A model generated the notes under the pieces. It saw only the letters and a program-made list of their open reading frames with translations, did not search any database and had not been told where the DNA came from. From the NCBI GenBank assembly GCA_963922455.1, contig CAWUIO010000029.1, forward strand, positions 1 through 58,201: DNA of 58,201 nucleotides. Direction: 5' to 3'. A program made the position numbers and the translations under genes. Positions 17,607-27,313 of this stretch are shown here, in pieces; position 1 is the first letter of the stretch; every line of letters begins with the position of its first letter. The DNA comes from CAWUIO01 sp963922455 (GTDB lineage: Bacteria; Bacteroidota; Bacteroidia; Cytophagales; Microscillaceae).

Positions 17607-19814
17607 ATGAATACAAAACACCTCCTTACCGGCATCTGTTTTTATCTTTTTTTCCAATTGTGGAGCCCAAGCACTACGGCCCAAGTAGATACGCTTAGTT
17701 TCGACGAGTTACTGCGACTAAAAGTTGAGGATATGTATCAATTGAGTGAAGAGGACGTCCTCAATACCATTGTCACCATTGCCTCCAAAAAAGCAGAAAG
17801 TATCTTTGATGCGCCCTTGTCCACCTCCGTAATCAGCCGGGAAGATCTATTGCGAAGCGGGGTCACCAGCATCGGGGAAGCCTTGAGACTGGTACCCGGC
17901 TTGGTCGTTTTTGAACAAACCAACGGAAATTACGACATCCATCTCCGAGGGGGAGGGAATGTACAAAGGAACACCATCTTTTCGCGCAGTGCCAATACCA
18001 CCACCTTGGTGATGATTGATAACCGGCCCATTTATAATTATTATCAAGGCGGGACCTTTTGGGAAACGATCCCCATTGATTTGCAGGATATAGAACGGAT
18101 TGAGGTCGTAAGAGGGGCGGCTTCGGCGCTCTATGGACCCAATGCTGCCTCTGGGGTTATCAATATTATCACCCGGGAAATACAGAAAGACGGAAATTAT
18201 GTAGTAGCCAATGGGCAACAAGGCAGCGACAATACAACCTTGAGTAATTTGGCGATTGGTTATAGGCCCAACGCCAAGTTTAATGCCATCGTCTCGGTAA
18301 ACTCCCAACTAAGAGACCGCGACCAGGAAACATATTATGCCTATGATCCCACCAACGGCTACGTACCCCGGGATAGTTTAGCCACCACCACTCCAGCCGA
18401 GGTATACCCAGATGCTACCCTCGCTATGAAACGCTATGGGGTCAACGGGTTTTTGAGCTACCATCCCAATCAAAAAATAAGCCTTGACTTTGATTTGGGC
18501 TATCAAGATTCGGAGGTGCAAAAGGTATATAGCGAAAACTTTTTGTCTCCCCTAAATACCTCCCGCTCTGAGTCGGGATATGCAGATCTAAAATTTCAAT
18601 TGGCCGACTTTTATGCCCAAGTGGGGTACCAAAGAGGTTCTCAGAGAGAAGGTTTGGATTCTTTCGTAGGCTTACAGTGGGATTTTAACACCTTGGATGC
18701 CAATGCTGAGTACAATTTTGATATCAATAATGACCTCAGCATCCAACCCGGGATCAATTTTCGGCGGGCAGTTTATGATGATACCCCTTATTATGACGAA
18801 AGCACCTTGATAGGTTTTCTCAACGGATCCCGTTCTTTAAGTACTATCGCAGCCTATGTGCGGGGCGATTGGTCTTTTTGGGAGGACAAAATGCGAATTA
18901 TTGGGGGAGTCCGGGTAGATAAATTTAATTTTCCCGATGAGCCCTATTTTTCCTACCAAGCTGCATTGACCTATAAGCCCTCCGAAAAAAACCTCTTTCG
19001 GTTTGTGGCGGCCAGCGCCAACCGTAATTCAAGCATCATCGATACCCACGTAAATCGAGTACTGCCTCTCGGGGCCGATACGCAATTGGAAGTCATAGGA
19101 AATACCAATTTGGAACTTCTTACTTCCCAACTCCTTGAGTTAGGATATCGTCGCAAGCTTAATAGTTACTGGTGGCTTAACTTGGAAGTTTTTGCCGAGT
19201 TTGAAAAAAACTTCTCTGACTTTATCGAGGGGCCATCCCGAGCCAGTGGTACGACCACCATCCGTTCTCAGGTTACCACCAATACCCCCCTCGAAACTCG
19301 AGAGTACGGAGCAACACTAGAAATGAATTTTGCCTATCGAAATTTACAAGCCCGGGGCTTTGCGACCTATAACCGGACCCGCTTAAAGAATGCTTCCCTA
19401 TTTCCCAACACGGCTGATGCCCCCGCCCTGCAAAGCAATAACAATGACCCCAGCCAGTTTAATTTAAACTCGGGCCAAGGCACCACCATTACCCATGAAG
19501 GGAGTCCCGATTGGTACGGAGGCTTCATGGTAAATTACAATTTTAAAAATAAAGTCAACCTCAACCTCAACAGTTATTTTTTCACAGGTCAAAACTACTT
19601 TTATTTCTTAAATGCTTTTTTAAATGATGGGTCAAGTGGTTTAGGCAGTGTGCCGGGTAAGTTTTTGCTCAATTTAAAAGCTTCCTATTCTCCCATTCCC
19701 ATATTTAGCGTTTATTTTAATATTCGCAATCTCACCAATAGCCGAAGTATAGAATATTTTAATGTGGATACCATTAATTTGAAATATTTGTTCGGAATAC
19801 ACGTCGGACTCTAG
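17607..19814 (+). CDS. TonB-dependent outer-membrane receptor
   Basis: A 735-residue protein from the ATG at 17607; an upstream in-frame ATG at 17556 would add 17 residues before the signal peptide. After signal cleavage near TTAQ there is a 40-residue acidic linker, then the plug domain (about 60-180: STSVISREDLLRSGV, IGEALRLVPGL, IDLQDIERIEVVRGAASALYG, SGVINIIT) and a 22-strand-type beta-barrel ending in an aromatic-rich strand. It imports a ligand across the outer membrane using TonB energy. No SusD partner lies next to it, and the plug resembles the colicin I/vitamin type rather than the SusC type. The ligand is unknown. It is divergent from the cyclase gene. Confidence 0.9.
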   Translation: MNTKHLLTGICFYLFFQLWSPSTTAQVDTLSFDELLRLKVEDMYQLSEEDVLNTIVTIASKKAESIFDAPLSTSVISREDLLRSGVTSIGEALRLVPGLVVFEQTNGNYDIHLRGGGNVQRNTIFSRSANTTTLVMIDNRPIYNYYQGGTFWETIPIDLQDIERIEVVRGAASALYGPNAASGVINIITREIQKDGNYVVANGQQGSDNTTLSNLAIGYRPNAKFNAIVSVNSQLRDRDQETYYAYDPTNGYVPRDSLATTTPAEVYPDATLAMKRYGVNGFLSYHPNQKISLDFDLGYQDSEVQKVYSENFLSPLNTSRSESGYADLKFQLADFYAQVGYQRGSQREGLDSFVGLQWDFNTLDANAEYNFDINNDLSIQPGINFRRAVYDDTPYYDESTLIGFLNGSRSLSTIAAYVRGDWSFWEDKMRIIGGVRVDKFNFPDEPYFSYQAALTYKPSEKNLFRFVAASANRNSSIIDTHVNRVLPLGADTQLEVIGNTNLELLTSQLLELGYRRKLNSYWWLNLEVFAEFEKNFSDFIEGPSRASGTTTIRSQVTTNTPLETREYGATLEMNFAYRNLQARGFATYNRTRLKNASLFPNTADAPALQSNNNDPSQFNLNSGQGTTITHEGSPDWYGGFMVNYNFKNKVNLNLNSYFFTGQNYFYFLNAFLNDGSSGLGSVPGKFLLNLKASYSPIPIFSVYFNIRNLTNSRSIEYFNVDTINLKYLFGIHVGL

Positions 19815-19935
19815 ATACGATTCCTTAAATTTTGATTTTCAGGCTAATTTCCCGTATTTTTCAAAACAGCAGGGTATAATTTACGTACTTCAAGGTGAAT
19901 ATTTAACCATTCATCCCCATCATAGGATTCTACTC

Positions 19936-21360
19936 ATGAACCACATTGATCCAGTCTTTGTAAAAATTTCTGAAAATCTCGACACGCCAGACATTCCCGA
20001 TGATCTCATCGCCGAACCCTTTAACGTAACCGTTGGAGATCACGTCAATATCGGGGGCAAAAACTATGAAGTTCACTACGTAAAGGACGAAGACGATAAC
20101 TTTAAGGTAAAAAACTCCAAAGACGATCTTCGTAACAACCTAAGGGCCTACGAAGAATTGCACCGGGCCGGTTTAATCCGGGATTTCCCCATTGATGACC
20201 TCTGCCTTCGCAATCTGCAAAACGGCAATGTCTTAATCGAGATCAAAGTGCCGGATGCTTTTTACCGACAGGTGGTCTACAATAAATTTTTTCAGACCGA
20301 ACAGAAGCACTTCTTCGTCCGGCTGGACAGTAGTATGATCAATACCCGTATGCGGGACAAGCAAGAAGAATTTGAGGCCACAGATATCAAGATGACCCCC
20401 TGCATGTTTGCCGCCGACTCTGCCTTGGCCATCACCGAAAGCGGCCAAAAAATACCCATCACCGAACGCAGCAGCCTGTTTGAAGAAAAAATTACCGACA
20501 TCTACATCAACCCTCGTTTTACATTTTACGAGCGGGAAATTTTGAGCCGCCTGGTAGGAACGGTTAATCTCTTAGCTTATAGCAAGCATATAGATCAGGT
20601 CACCACCGTACTGCCCCAAGGGGCCTATTACAGCTTCTTGATCAAACCGGCCGCCCAAGGGATTATCCGTCCAGACTTGGTTTTGGAATGGTTTGAAGAA
20701 GTAGACCTTCGGGTCAAATATCTCAAACTGCTTATCAAAAAAGGCATCCACGACTACCATCCGGGTTTAAATATCTCCCAGTACTCTTTTATGGATTCAG
20801 CCTGCGAGGCTATGCGGGCCTACTTCCAGGAGCGCGTGGATAATCCCGAATTACCCATTGTGGAGCAGGATATCTTTGATCTGGTAATGAAGACGATCTT
20901 AGAAAAAGATGCCTTTGCTCGCCAGGTGTTTGACTCAGACATCAAAGTACCGCAAAACTTCCGCGAACTGGCCGATTTTACCTACGCTATTTGCAACCTC
21001 ACCGATATGTACCTGGAAGAGGGCAAGGAACAGCCCAAAAAACTGATTTTGGGCGTATTTGACGTGAGTGAAACCATGGCTTGGAATGTCACCAAAAAGA
21101 TCCGCAACCGGGGTTTACTAGCCCACCGCGGTCAGTTTGACCCCAAAAAGCCCAAGAATACCACCTACGATAACCTCTCCTACATCAATGTGATGCCAGT
21201 GGAGCATATCATTTTTGATTTGTCTGATGCGTTTATCGAGCAATATATGGGGGGCTCTACCCGCCTGTATGCTGTCCGCCAGGATTCCCTCCCCGAAAAA
21301 TCGCAGGATGAAATCATTGAGCAAACCCTAGGCCCGGCCAAAGAAACTGTAGATTCTTAG
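19936..21360 (+). CDS. Unrecognised 474-residue cytoplasmic protein
   Basis: A soluble protein without signal peptide or membrane span. An N-terminal beta part (VTVGDHVNIGGKNYEVHYV, about 30-50) is followed by mixed alpha/beta sequence with several Asp/Glu-rich helices; the last third contains a VFDVSETMAWNVTKKIRNRG stretch. I see no nucleotide-binding, nuclease or DNA-binding motif and do not recognise the family. It is monocistronic, 121 bp after the TonB receptor. Its stop codon TAG (21358-21360) lies inside the terminal repeat of a MITE-like element, so the native C-terminus may have been longer. Confidence 0.7.
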   Translation: MNHIDPVFVKISENLDTPDIPDDLIAEPFNVTVGDHVNIGGKNYEVHYVKDEDDNFKVKNSKDDLRNNLRAYEELHRAGLIRDFPIDDLCLRNLQNGNVLIEIKVPDAFYRQVVYNKFFQTEQKHFFVRLDSSMINTRMRDKQEEFEATDIKMTPCMFAADSALAITESGQKIPITERSSLFEEKITDIYINPRFTFYEREILSRLVGTVNLLAYSKHIDQVTTVLPQGAYYSFLIKPAAQGIIRPDLVLEWFEEVDLRVKYLKLLIKKGIHDYHPGLNISQYSFMDSACEAMRAYFQERVDNPELPIVEQDIFDLVMKTILEKDAFARQVFDSDIKVPQNFRELADFTYAICNLTDMYLEEGKEQPKKLILGVFDVSETMAWNVTKKIRNRGLLAHRGQFDPKKPKNTTYDNLSYINVMPVEHIIFDLSDAFIEQYMGGSTRLYAVRQDSLPEKSQDEIIEQTLGPAKETVDS

Positions 21361-21536
21361 AAACTGTTTAAGTTTAGTTTTTGTCCGCGAAAAGGGTCAG
21401 TTTTGGGTTCTGATGAAATCAACAAGGAGCGCATAGCAGCGCTATGGGCGATAAATTTGATGAAATCAGGTTCCCGTATTTCTATTTTAAAATGGCCCTT
21501 TGCAGCCCATATAATTAAATTTAAACAGTTTCTTAA
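21357..21536 (+). mobile_element. MITE-like element, copy a
   Basis: 180 bp with terminal inverted repeats TTAGAAACTGTTTAA and TTAAACAGTTTCTTAA. It has an internal palindrome around CATAGCAGCGCTATG and no coding capacity. The same length and blocks occur, inverted, at 39734-39913. The left end overlaps the stop codon of the 474-residue gene, and the right end is 5 bp from dispersed repeat copy 5. Confidence 0.85.
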
Positions 21537-21541
21537 GCTTT

Positions 21542-21669
21542 GGGGCTTCCCCGCCGAGGTAGTTTAGGGCCCATGTGCCCATTTCTGCCCCGGCGGGTCG
21601 GGCTTTCGCTACTCGCCTGCCCCCCGCTAGGCCCACTCGGGCTCAAACATGCCGCTCTATCCCTAAGCC
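21542..21669 (-). repeat. Dispersed 130-bp structured repeat, copy 5
   Basis: Reverse orientation. Forward-sense second stem CCCGCCG/CGGCGGG with the GA/G subtype, ending GAAGCCCC. If MITE copy a were removed, its CCCC end would lie only a few bp from the preceding stop codon. Confidence 0.88.
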
Positions 21670-21732
21670 AAAGGAAGAAGTGGAAACCGAGAATTGCTTG
21701 AGGGGATACTCTTTTTTCAAGTCAGCCTGTTG

Positions 21733-21740
21733 TATCTTTG
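21733..21740 (+). promoter_or_regulatory. Possible promoter -7 element (TATCTTTG)
   Basis: TATCTTTG matches the TAnnTTTG -7 box of Bacteroidota and lies 17 nt before the ATG at 21758. No TTG is found at the expected -33 spacing, so this is weak. Confidence 0.3.
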
Positions 21741-21757
21741 GTATAAACCAAGATGCC

Positions 21758-23212
21758 ATGCACACACGACTACGTATCCTATTTTTTGCTGTTTTCCTTG
21801 TAAGCCCTGTATCCCTCTGGGGGCAAGATTCTCTCAAAGTACTGTTTATTCGAGGTGGTTCCGGTTCGGGTGGCTTTTTTGAAGGGGGAAGCCTGGAAGA
21901 ACGGGACGAACAACTCGCCGATATCACCAATTTTGAAACCTTTAACGGAAACCACGGCTGGGGCGAATTGGCCACGCTTTTGAGATCTGAAGGCTTTTCC
22001 TTAGATCAAGTGCTAGAAGGGGCCGGGGGGGATAGCCCCCTAGACTTGATCAATTTGGATTTAGACCCATATGCTTTGGTGGTGTTTGGCTCCAACAATG
22101 CCCGCTATGAGGCATTGGCCGTAAATCACTGGCTAGATTATATCGAGAGGGGCGGTGGGGCCCTCTTCATCAGCGATGCCAACTTTGGGGGCGACTGGGA
22201 CGATGCCTCCAACTCCGACAATGATTTTGTTTCCCGCATCGGTTGGGAAATCAATCAAGACCGGGGCACCTATGACCTGACCGATTTTGAAGTGCCCAGT
22301 CACCCTATTTTGGATAGCGTGGATCGTTTTGGGGGAGAAGGAGTCTCTCCGATTACCTTAGTAGATAGCTTGGTGCCCGGAGTGCAGAGCACCATTTTAG
22401 TACGGGTTCCTGGTGGCCAAAATGTTGGGCGGCTCAGCGGCGATGGTTCCCGAGGCCCAGCTACTTCCTCCACCGCTCAAGATGCTGTACTGATTGTAGC
22501 TGAGGTAGGCCAAGGGCGTGTGGCCGGGTTTTTTGACCGAAACACCTTTTTTAATGAAAACGGAGCTGGTTTTCGGGACCTCAACCGCTTTGATCACGCA
22601 AAGTTCGCGGCCAATCTGTTCAACTGGCTGGGCGAAGGGGGAGGGCCGGCCCCGCCAGTCAATCTAGCCCCCACCGTTTCTTTTATTGAACCCGCCGATA
22701 GCAGTATGTTGGGCCCAGAAGATACCCTTCGGGTTTCGGCCTCGGCCCTAGATACCGATGGAGTCATCACAGAAGTCAGCTTATTTCTGGATGATGCCTT
22801 GGTGCGTAGTATTCCAGCTCCTCCTTACACCTGGGGCCCCGAAACCAAGGACTCGGCCTTGCTCAATTTGGGCTCGGGAAGTTATCGCTTGACCCTAGAA
22901 GCCCGAGATGATGGCGGCTATAGCACCCAAGTCAGCCGACTCATATTTATAGACCGGACTCCCTTGAGTATTCACTTTCCGGAGCCGGGGACTTTCCCAA
23001 CGGGAATATCCGTAGTGCCTTATCCCAACCCGGTCTTAGATTATTTGCAGATGGAAGGGCTAAACCCTAAAACCCGGGCCTTACTATACGATAGTCAAGG
23101 AAAAGAGCTACCCTTGCTTTGGGACGGCAAGCGATGGAATTTTAAAGCCCTAGAGGCTGGTGTGTATTATTTGCAATTAGAAAGGCAAGTGTACCGGGTG
23201 GTAAAGGAGTAG
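21758..23212 (+). CDS. Secreted surface protein with Ig-like domain and T9SS sorting domain
   Basis: A 484-residue protein from the ATG at 21758. The longer frame from 21575 only translates repeat copy 5 and is rejected. A signal peptide ends at LWGQ. Residues about 25-285 form a glutamine-amidotransferase-like/ThuA-like alpha/beta domain (LKVLFIRGGSGSGG, YALVVFGSNNARYEAL, GGGALFISDANFGG, GQGRVAGFFDR). A bacterial Ig-like domain (about 305-400, starting PTVSFIEPADSSML) follows, and a type A T9SS sorting domain (about 415-484, VVPYPNPVLDYLQ to AGVYYLQLERQVYRVV) ends the chain. It should be exported by T9SS and cell-attached or released. No catalytic Cys-His pair is evident, so enzyme activity is unclear. 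Confidence 0.85.
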   Translation: MHTRLRILFFAVFLVSPVSLWGQDSLKVLFIRGGSGSGGFFEGGSLEERDEQLADITNFETFNGNHGWGELATLLRSEGFSLDQVLEGAGGDSPLDLINLDLDPYALVVFGSNNARYEALAVNHWLDYIERGGGALFISDANFGGDWDDASNSDNDFVSRIGWEINQDRGTYDLTDFEVPSHPILDSVDRFGGEGVSPITLVDSLVPGVQSTILVRVPGGQNVGRLSGDGSRGPATSSTAQDAVLIVAEVGQGRVAGFFDRNTFFNENGAGFRDLNRFDHAKFAANLFNWLGEGGGPAPPVNLAPTVSFIEPADSSMLGPEDTLRVSASALDTDGVITEVSLFLDDALVRSIPAPPYTWGPETKDSALLNLGSGSYRLTLEARDDGGYSTQVSRLIFIDRTPLSIHFPEPGTFPTGISVVPYPNPVLDYLQMEGLNPKTRALLYDSQGKELPLLWDGKRWNFKALEAGVYYLQLERQVYRVVKE

Positions 23213-23364
23213 ATGGGGTATATTTTACTAAAAAGGACATACGTTTTATTCTTCTCGGGCGCATTTGCCATTATTAGGGCACACGGCATGGCAAATGCCA
23301 AAAAGATGCGACCGTAAGGCAATTGCGGCCGAGCCCAAGAGAAATAGAGCATTTCCACAACCCT

Positions 23365-23419
23365 GGTCTGTGCCCCGACAGACCACTTAGCGTTATTTCG
23401 GTTTGTCAGGGGACAGGCC
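23365..23419. other. Pair of mutually complementary hairpins
   Basis: The first hairpin GGTCTGT (23365-23371)/ACAGACC (23378-23384) has loop GCCCCG. The second GGTTTGTC (23400-23407)/GACAGGCC (23412-23419) has loop AGGG. The loops are complementary, and the two hairpins are imperfect inverted copies of each other. They lie in the gap after the T9SS protein gene. Confidence 0.5.
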
Positions 23420-23470
23420 GATGGTCGGGTTCCGCCTCCCACTGCCTTTTCCTAATCTCTCCTCTCCCAA

Positions 23471-23603
23471 GGCTGAGGGATAGAGCGGCCTGTTTGAGCC
23501 CGCCGCTGGTACGTGCGGGGGCAGGCGAGTAGCGAAAGCCCGACCCCGGCGGGGCACTTAGCTTCCCTTACCGAACTATCGCTAAATCGCCGGGGGCAGC
23601 CCC
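23471..23603 (+). repeat. Dispersed 130-bp structured repeat, copy 6
   Basis: Forward orientation, GGCTGAGGG to GGGGGCAGCCCC. Second stem CCCCGGCG/CGCCGGGG, GA...GGGGGCAG subtype. Its CCCC end is 47 bp from the stop of the ABC permease/M1 gene, with a terminator hairpin in between. Confidence 0.92.
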
Positions 23604-23610
23604 AAAACCG

Positions 23611-23643
23611 GAGGCCGGCCTTCCGGTTAGGAAAGCCGGCCTC
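23611..23643 (-). terminator. Terminator of the ABC permease/M1 peptidase operon
   Basis: Stem GAGGCCGGC (23611-23619)/GCCGGCCTC (23635-23643), extended by TTCC/GGAA inside the loop. It lies 8 bp after the minus-strand stop codon. The T-run beyond it is short (TTTT). Confidence 0.65.
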
Positions 23644-23650
23644 GTATATT

Positions 23651-26600
23651 TTATGACTCCGAAACGGAGATCAGATTGTCATCGGGCACGCGGTCGATGA
23701 GTTTGTTATAGGGATCAATACCGGCTTTTTCGGGTTTTTTGTCTACGATAAACTCGAGATTGTGCTGCCCAGGGGTGAGCCAGTGCTTTTTGACATAGAG
23801 CGGGGTCTTTCGGGTCATCCCTTGTTTATTTTTGCCATCGGCGGCAAAAATCCCAATCTCAATCAAGTCGGCTTTTTTGCCTTGACTGGTTTCCTTACCT
23901 AAGCCATCATAGTATTTTTTCTTCGTGTCTACTTTCATGGTGACCCGGTATTTGCCGTTTTCCATTTTGGTATATTCGGCTTCTACGGTCCGGTTTTCGT
24001 AGAGGGTGATTTTTTCAAAACAGTCTTCCACTAAGTACATCAGGGAGTCGGGGGTAACGGCTTTGATATGTTCGTACCATTCGCCAGAAGTGGCAAAGGG
24101 AGGCTTTTCCCGGAAAGCGGCTTCTTTGACAAAATTGGCAAAGGCTTTATTTAAGGTGTCTTCCCCCATATAATCTTGGAGGGTATACAAAACAAGGCCG
24201 CCTTTGGAGTACCAAACGTATTGCCGGGTGTCATTATCGAGTAGGGTTGCCTCAAATTTACTTTCTTGAGCTCTACCACCTAGGTAGCGATCCAAGGAGT
24301 ACTTCAAAAACTTCTGTAAGCTTTCTTCCCCGTACTGGTGTTTGAGCACCATAAAGGCAGAATACTCGGCCATGGACTCGGAGATCTGATTGGCTCCCCG
24401 GGTAGCACTCGGCGTAACTTGGTGGGCCCACCATTGATGGGCCACCTCGTGGGCGGTCACGTGAAAGGCATAGTCGGTATCATCAGGATCGCTAAAGTCG
24501 CCCACCCAGCCAAAACTTTCGGCATAGGGTACAGTATTGGGGAAGGATTGGGCAAAATTAGCGTAGCGGGGAAACTCCAAAATACGCATTTGCCGGAATT
24601 GATAAGGGCTATAATATTTGCTGCAATAATCCAAGGCCGCTTTTACCCCCTCATTAAGGCGGTCTAAATTATAGGTATGGGTAGGGTGGTGGTAAATTTC
24701 AATAGCTACATCTTCCCCACTGGGGTTTTTCCAAGTATCTTGAGATACGGCATATTCGGCCGAGCTGATGTTAAAGAAGTTGAGCATGGGTTTATCCATT
24801 TTATACTCAAAATACTTCCGCCCGTTTTCTTCCCAGGTTTTTTGTACATATCCCGGAGCAATTACCGTTTGATTGGCACTTGTACTCACGATGGCATCAA
24901 AATTGACGTAATCGGCGTCATCATCGAAGAGGAAATTCCGTAAACCATTAGGATCGTCTTGCGGGGGAGCCACATATTTTTTCTCCGGCAGATCGTATTT
25001 CTTCCGATATTTATCACTTGTGAGTTCTCTTTGGGCATTGTAGCCAAAAGAAGGGAAAATGCCCAAGTTTACAAAGGAACCGTTGTAAACCACCCCACTC
25101 GAGAAGCCACTGTTGACAAAGCCAGCATTGCGGGCATCAATTTCTACTTTCAAGGTTACGGTTTGGCCCGGTCGCATAGCCTTAGGCAGCTCATAAATGC
25201 GATATTTGAGACGCTCATCATCTTCTTTGATCTTCATTTTGGCCCCATTCCAGGTGATGGAAGTTATCTGGCTCTGGTTCAAAGGGCTATTCATATCCAG
25301 ATGGAGTTCTTTTATGGAGTCGGGGGTTTTATTGACCAAGGTCATTTTGGCTTTCCCTTTGACGGCCCGTTGGTAGGGGTAGAGGTCTACCCACACCTTA
25401 ATATCGGTCACTTTAGGCTGGCTCAGTAGCGCGTATTGTTGATATTTTTTTTCGTAATCAACGGCTCTTAAACGGTTTTGCTTGGCTGTACTATAAGAAT
25501 TCAGCACATTGGTATTGTAGTAGATATACCCCCCCGAGCCAATAAATAATAGGCCAAGTAGGGCCAAACCGAATATGTTGCTGCGGTTGAGTCGCTGTTT
25601 GGCCAAGGCTAAGCGACTTTGGCGGCTGCTTTCGGTTCCCCGATTCCAGAAGATGGCACCTAAAATAATAAAGATACCCCCTAAGCAGAGCCAATAGAAG
25701 TTATACCAAAATAGAGGGCTCATAAAATGCCCAAAGCCATTCATATCGGAGATAAGATAGGGTGGACGGTAGGTATAGAAAAATAGATTGTAGTCTACTT
25801 CGGCAATATTTCGGATACCAAACATGAGCAACCAAATCCCGATACTGATGAAGTGGCCAAGAAATTTACTATTGACCAATACGTGGACAATAAATGCCAA
25901 CATAAGTAACTGTAGGTAGCGGGGAAAGGTGATCAAATAGATGTCGGTAAAGTACTTGTCAAATTCATAGTTGAAATAGCCTTGTATGGTTTGGCTAGTA
26001 ATACCGGTAATCCAGACCATCGTGGCCAAAAAGAAACAAATAGCTACTAGGGAAATAAATTTTGAGCCATACTGTACCCAGTTAGGAATGGGCAAGGCAT
26101 CGGTAATTTGATTAAAGTGCACACTCTTATCGCGATGCACCGTCTCTCCTGTGTAGAAAATGATGATGATAAAGACAAAAACAATGTAAGTCCCGTTTTT
26201 GGCCTCTAGCATATAGTAGGTAAGGGGAAAAGAGGGGGTACCGTATATCAAACCACTCCCAAACCATCCATCCAGGAATAAAAATAACACCCCGCCTAAA
26301 ATTATAGCTAGGAAATAAGGGTCCCGGATGATATTGGTAAACTCTAGCCGGGCCAAACGAATCATATGACGGAAAAATACTTGGGGAGTAAAATACGTGT
26401 TGACTGAAGGGATGGTCACTAAGCTGGGCTGTACCTGTTTCGTATCCTCTTTCAACTTGCTTTTCTTCCCAGACCGTACGGCCAAGAAGTCGGTAAAACT
26501 GAAACGCAAGTACACAAAGGCCAGAATAAGGAGGCTGACACTTAACCAGATAAGCCGGTTCCAAAAAATATTTCCGGTGAGGCCTGGAATTAAGGTGTTT

Positions 26601-27286
26601 TGCTCCTCGGGAGTCCAATACCGGGTGGTATTATTGAAGGTATTTAAGGCAAAAGGATCCAAGAGGTCAACCAAATTCCGGTATTCAAGATCTGCGGTTA
26701 AGGTATTCGCTACCAGATACAAGATAAATAGTAAAATACTCCCCACATAGGTGGCAAAGACTTGCCGGGTGAGGGCCACCAGGGCAAAAAAGATAGCCCC
26801 AGTGAAGAGCATATTGGGTAGGGTAAAGATAAGAGTGGGTATGACGTAAGCCGAGAGGCTGAATGGTCCAAACCGTTCCGCTTCTTCTAAGCCTAAGTAG
26901 GGACCCAAGGCAGAACCGAATAAAAAACCAAATTGAGTACCCAAACAAATGAAGATCAAGACGACAAAGGAGCCTAAGAAACGACCCAGAAGGTAGTCTC
27001 TTTCCTTGATGGGATAAGAAAACAAGTAAGTATGGGTACGGTGTTCTAAATCTCGATAGATGGGCACTCCCATCACAGCCGAACTGATCAGTAAGGAGAA
27101 TATGGTCATGATCAAGATAATGGCCGACATAGAATAGGCAGAGTTGGCATATGCTTTTTCGGAGGGGCTAAAGCCTCCGTAAATCACCGTGGTGAATGTA
27201 AAAAGGAATAATATGGAGAAATATATATAGCCAGCGGGCCTGCCCAAGCGGTATTTGAGTTCAAAGGAAAATATGCGCCAAAACAT
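23651..27286 (-). CDS. ABC transporter permease fused to M1-family peptidase
   Basis: A 1211-residue protein. The N-terminal half (about 1-590) has two sets of about six membrane spans of the ABC-2 type permease. The C-terminal half (about 620-1190) is an M1 aminopeptidase-like domain with the zinc motif HEVAHQWW (H946, E947, H950) and the downstream Glu in ESMAEYSAF. The GAMEN-type substrate loop is not obvious. The fusion is a known architecture in Bacteroidota, annotated as ABC permease/M1 aminopeptidase, but its transported substrate is unknown. The ATPase gene lies 27 bp upstream in the same operon and should energise it. The peptidase domain follows the last span and is probably extracytoplasmic. 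Confidence 0.88.
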   Translation of the reverse strand: MFWRIFSFELKYRLGRPAGYIYFSILFLFTFTTVIYGGFSPSEKAYANSAYSMSAIILIMTIFSLLISSAVMGVPIYRDLEHRTHTYLFSYPIKERDYLLGRFLGSFVVLIFICLGTQFGFLFGSALGPYLGLEEAERFGPFSLSAYVIPTLIFTLPNMLFTGAIFFALVALTRQVFATYVGSILLFILYLVANTLTADLEYRNLVDLLDPFALNTFNNTTRYWTPEEQNTLIPGLTGNIFWNRLIWLSVSLLILAFVYLRFSFTDFLAVRSGKKSKLKEDTKQVQPSLVTIPSVNTYFTPQVFFRHMIRLARLEFTNIIRDPYFLAIILGGVLFLFLDGWFGSGLIYGTPSFPLTYYMLEAKNGTYIVFVFIIIIFYTGETVHRDKSVHFNQITDALPIPNWVQYGSKFISLVAICFFLATMVWITGITSQTIQGYFNYEFDKYFTDIYLITFPRYLQLLMLAFIVHVLVNSKFLGHFISIGIWLLMFGIRNIAEVDYNLFFYTYRPPYLISDMNGFGHFMSPLFWYNFYWLCLGGIFIILGAIFWNRGTESSRQSRLALAKQRLNRSNIFGLALLGLLFIGSGGYIYYNTNVLNSYSTAKQNRLRAVDYEKKYQQYALLSQPKVTDIKVWVDLYPYQRAVKGKAKMTLVNKTPDSIKELHLDMNSPLNQSQITSITWNGAKMKIKEDDERLKYRIYELPKAMRPGQTVTLKVEIDARNAGFVNSGFSSGVVYNGSFVNLGIFPSFGYNAQRELTSDKYRKKYDLPEKKYVAPPQDDPNGLRNFLFDDDADYVNFDAIVSTSANQTVIAPGYVQKTWEENGRKYFEYKMDKPMLNFFNISSAEYAVSQDTWKNPSGEDVAIEIYHHPTHTYNLDRLNEGVKAALDYCSKYYSPYQFRQMRILEFPRYANFAQSFPNTVPYAESFGWVGDFSDPDDTDYAFHVTAHEVAHQWWAHQVTPSATRGANQISESMAEYSAFMVLKHQYGEESLQKFLKYSLDRYLGGRAQESKFEATLLDNDTRQYVWYSKGGLVLYTLQDYMGEDTLNKAFANFVKEAAFREKPPFATSGEWYEHIKAVTPDSLMYLVEDCFEKITLYENRTVEAEYTKMENGKYRVTMKVDTKKKYYDGLGKETSQGKKADLIEIGIFAADGKNKQGMTRKTPLYVKKHWLTPGQHNLEFIVDKKPEKAGIDPYNKLIDRVPDDNLISVSES

Positions 27287-27313
27287 GGGTTTTCTGTTTT
27301 CTAGGTGAATGAA

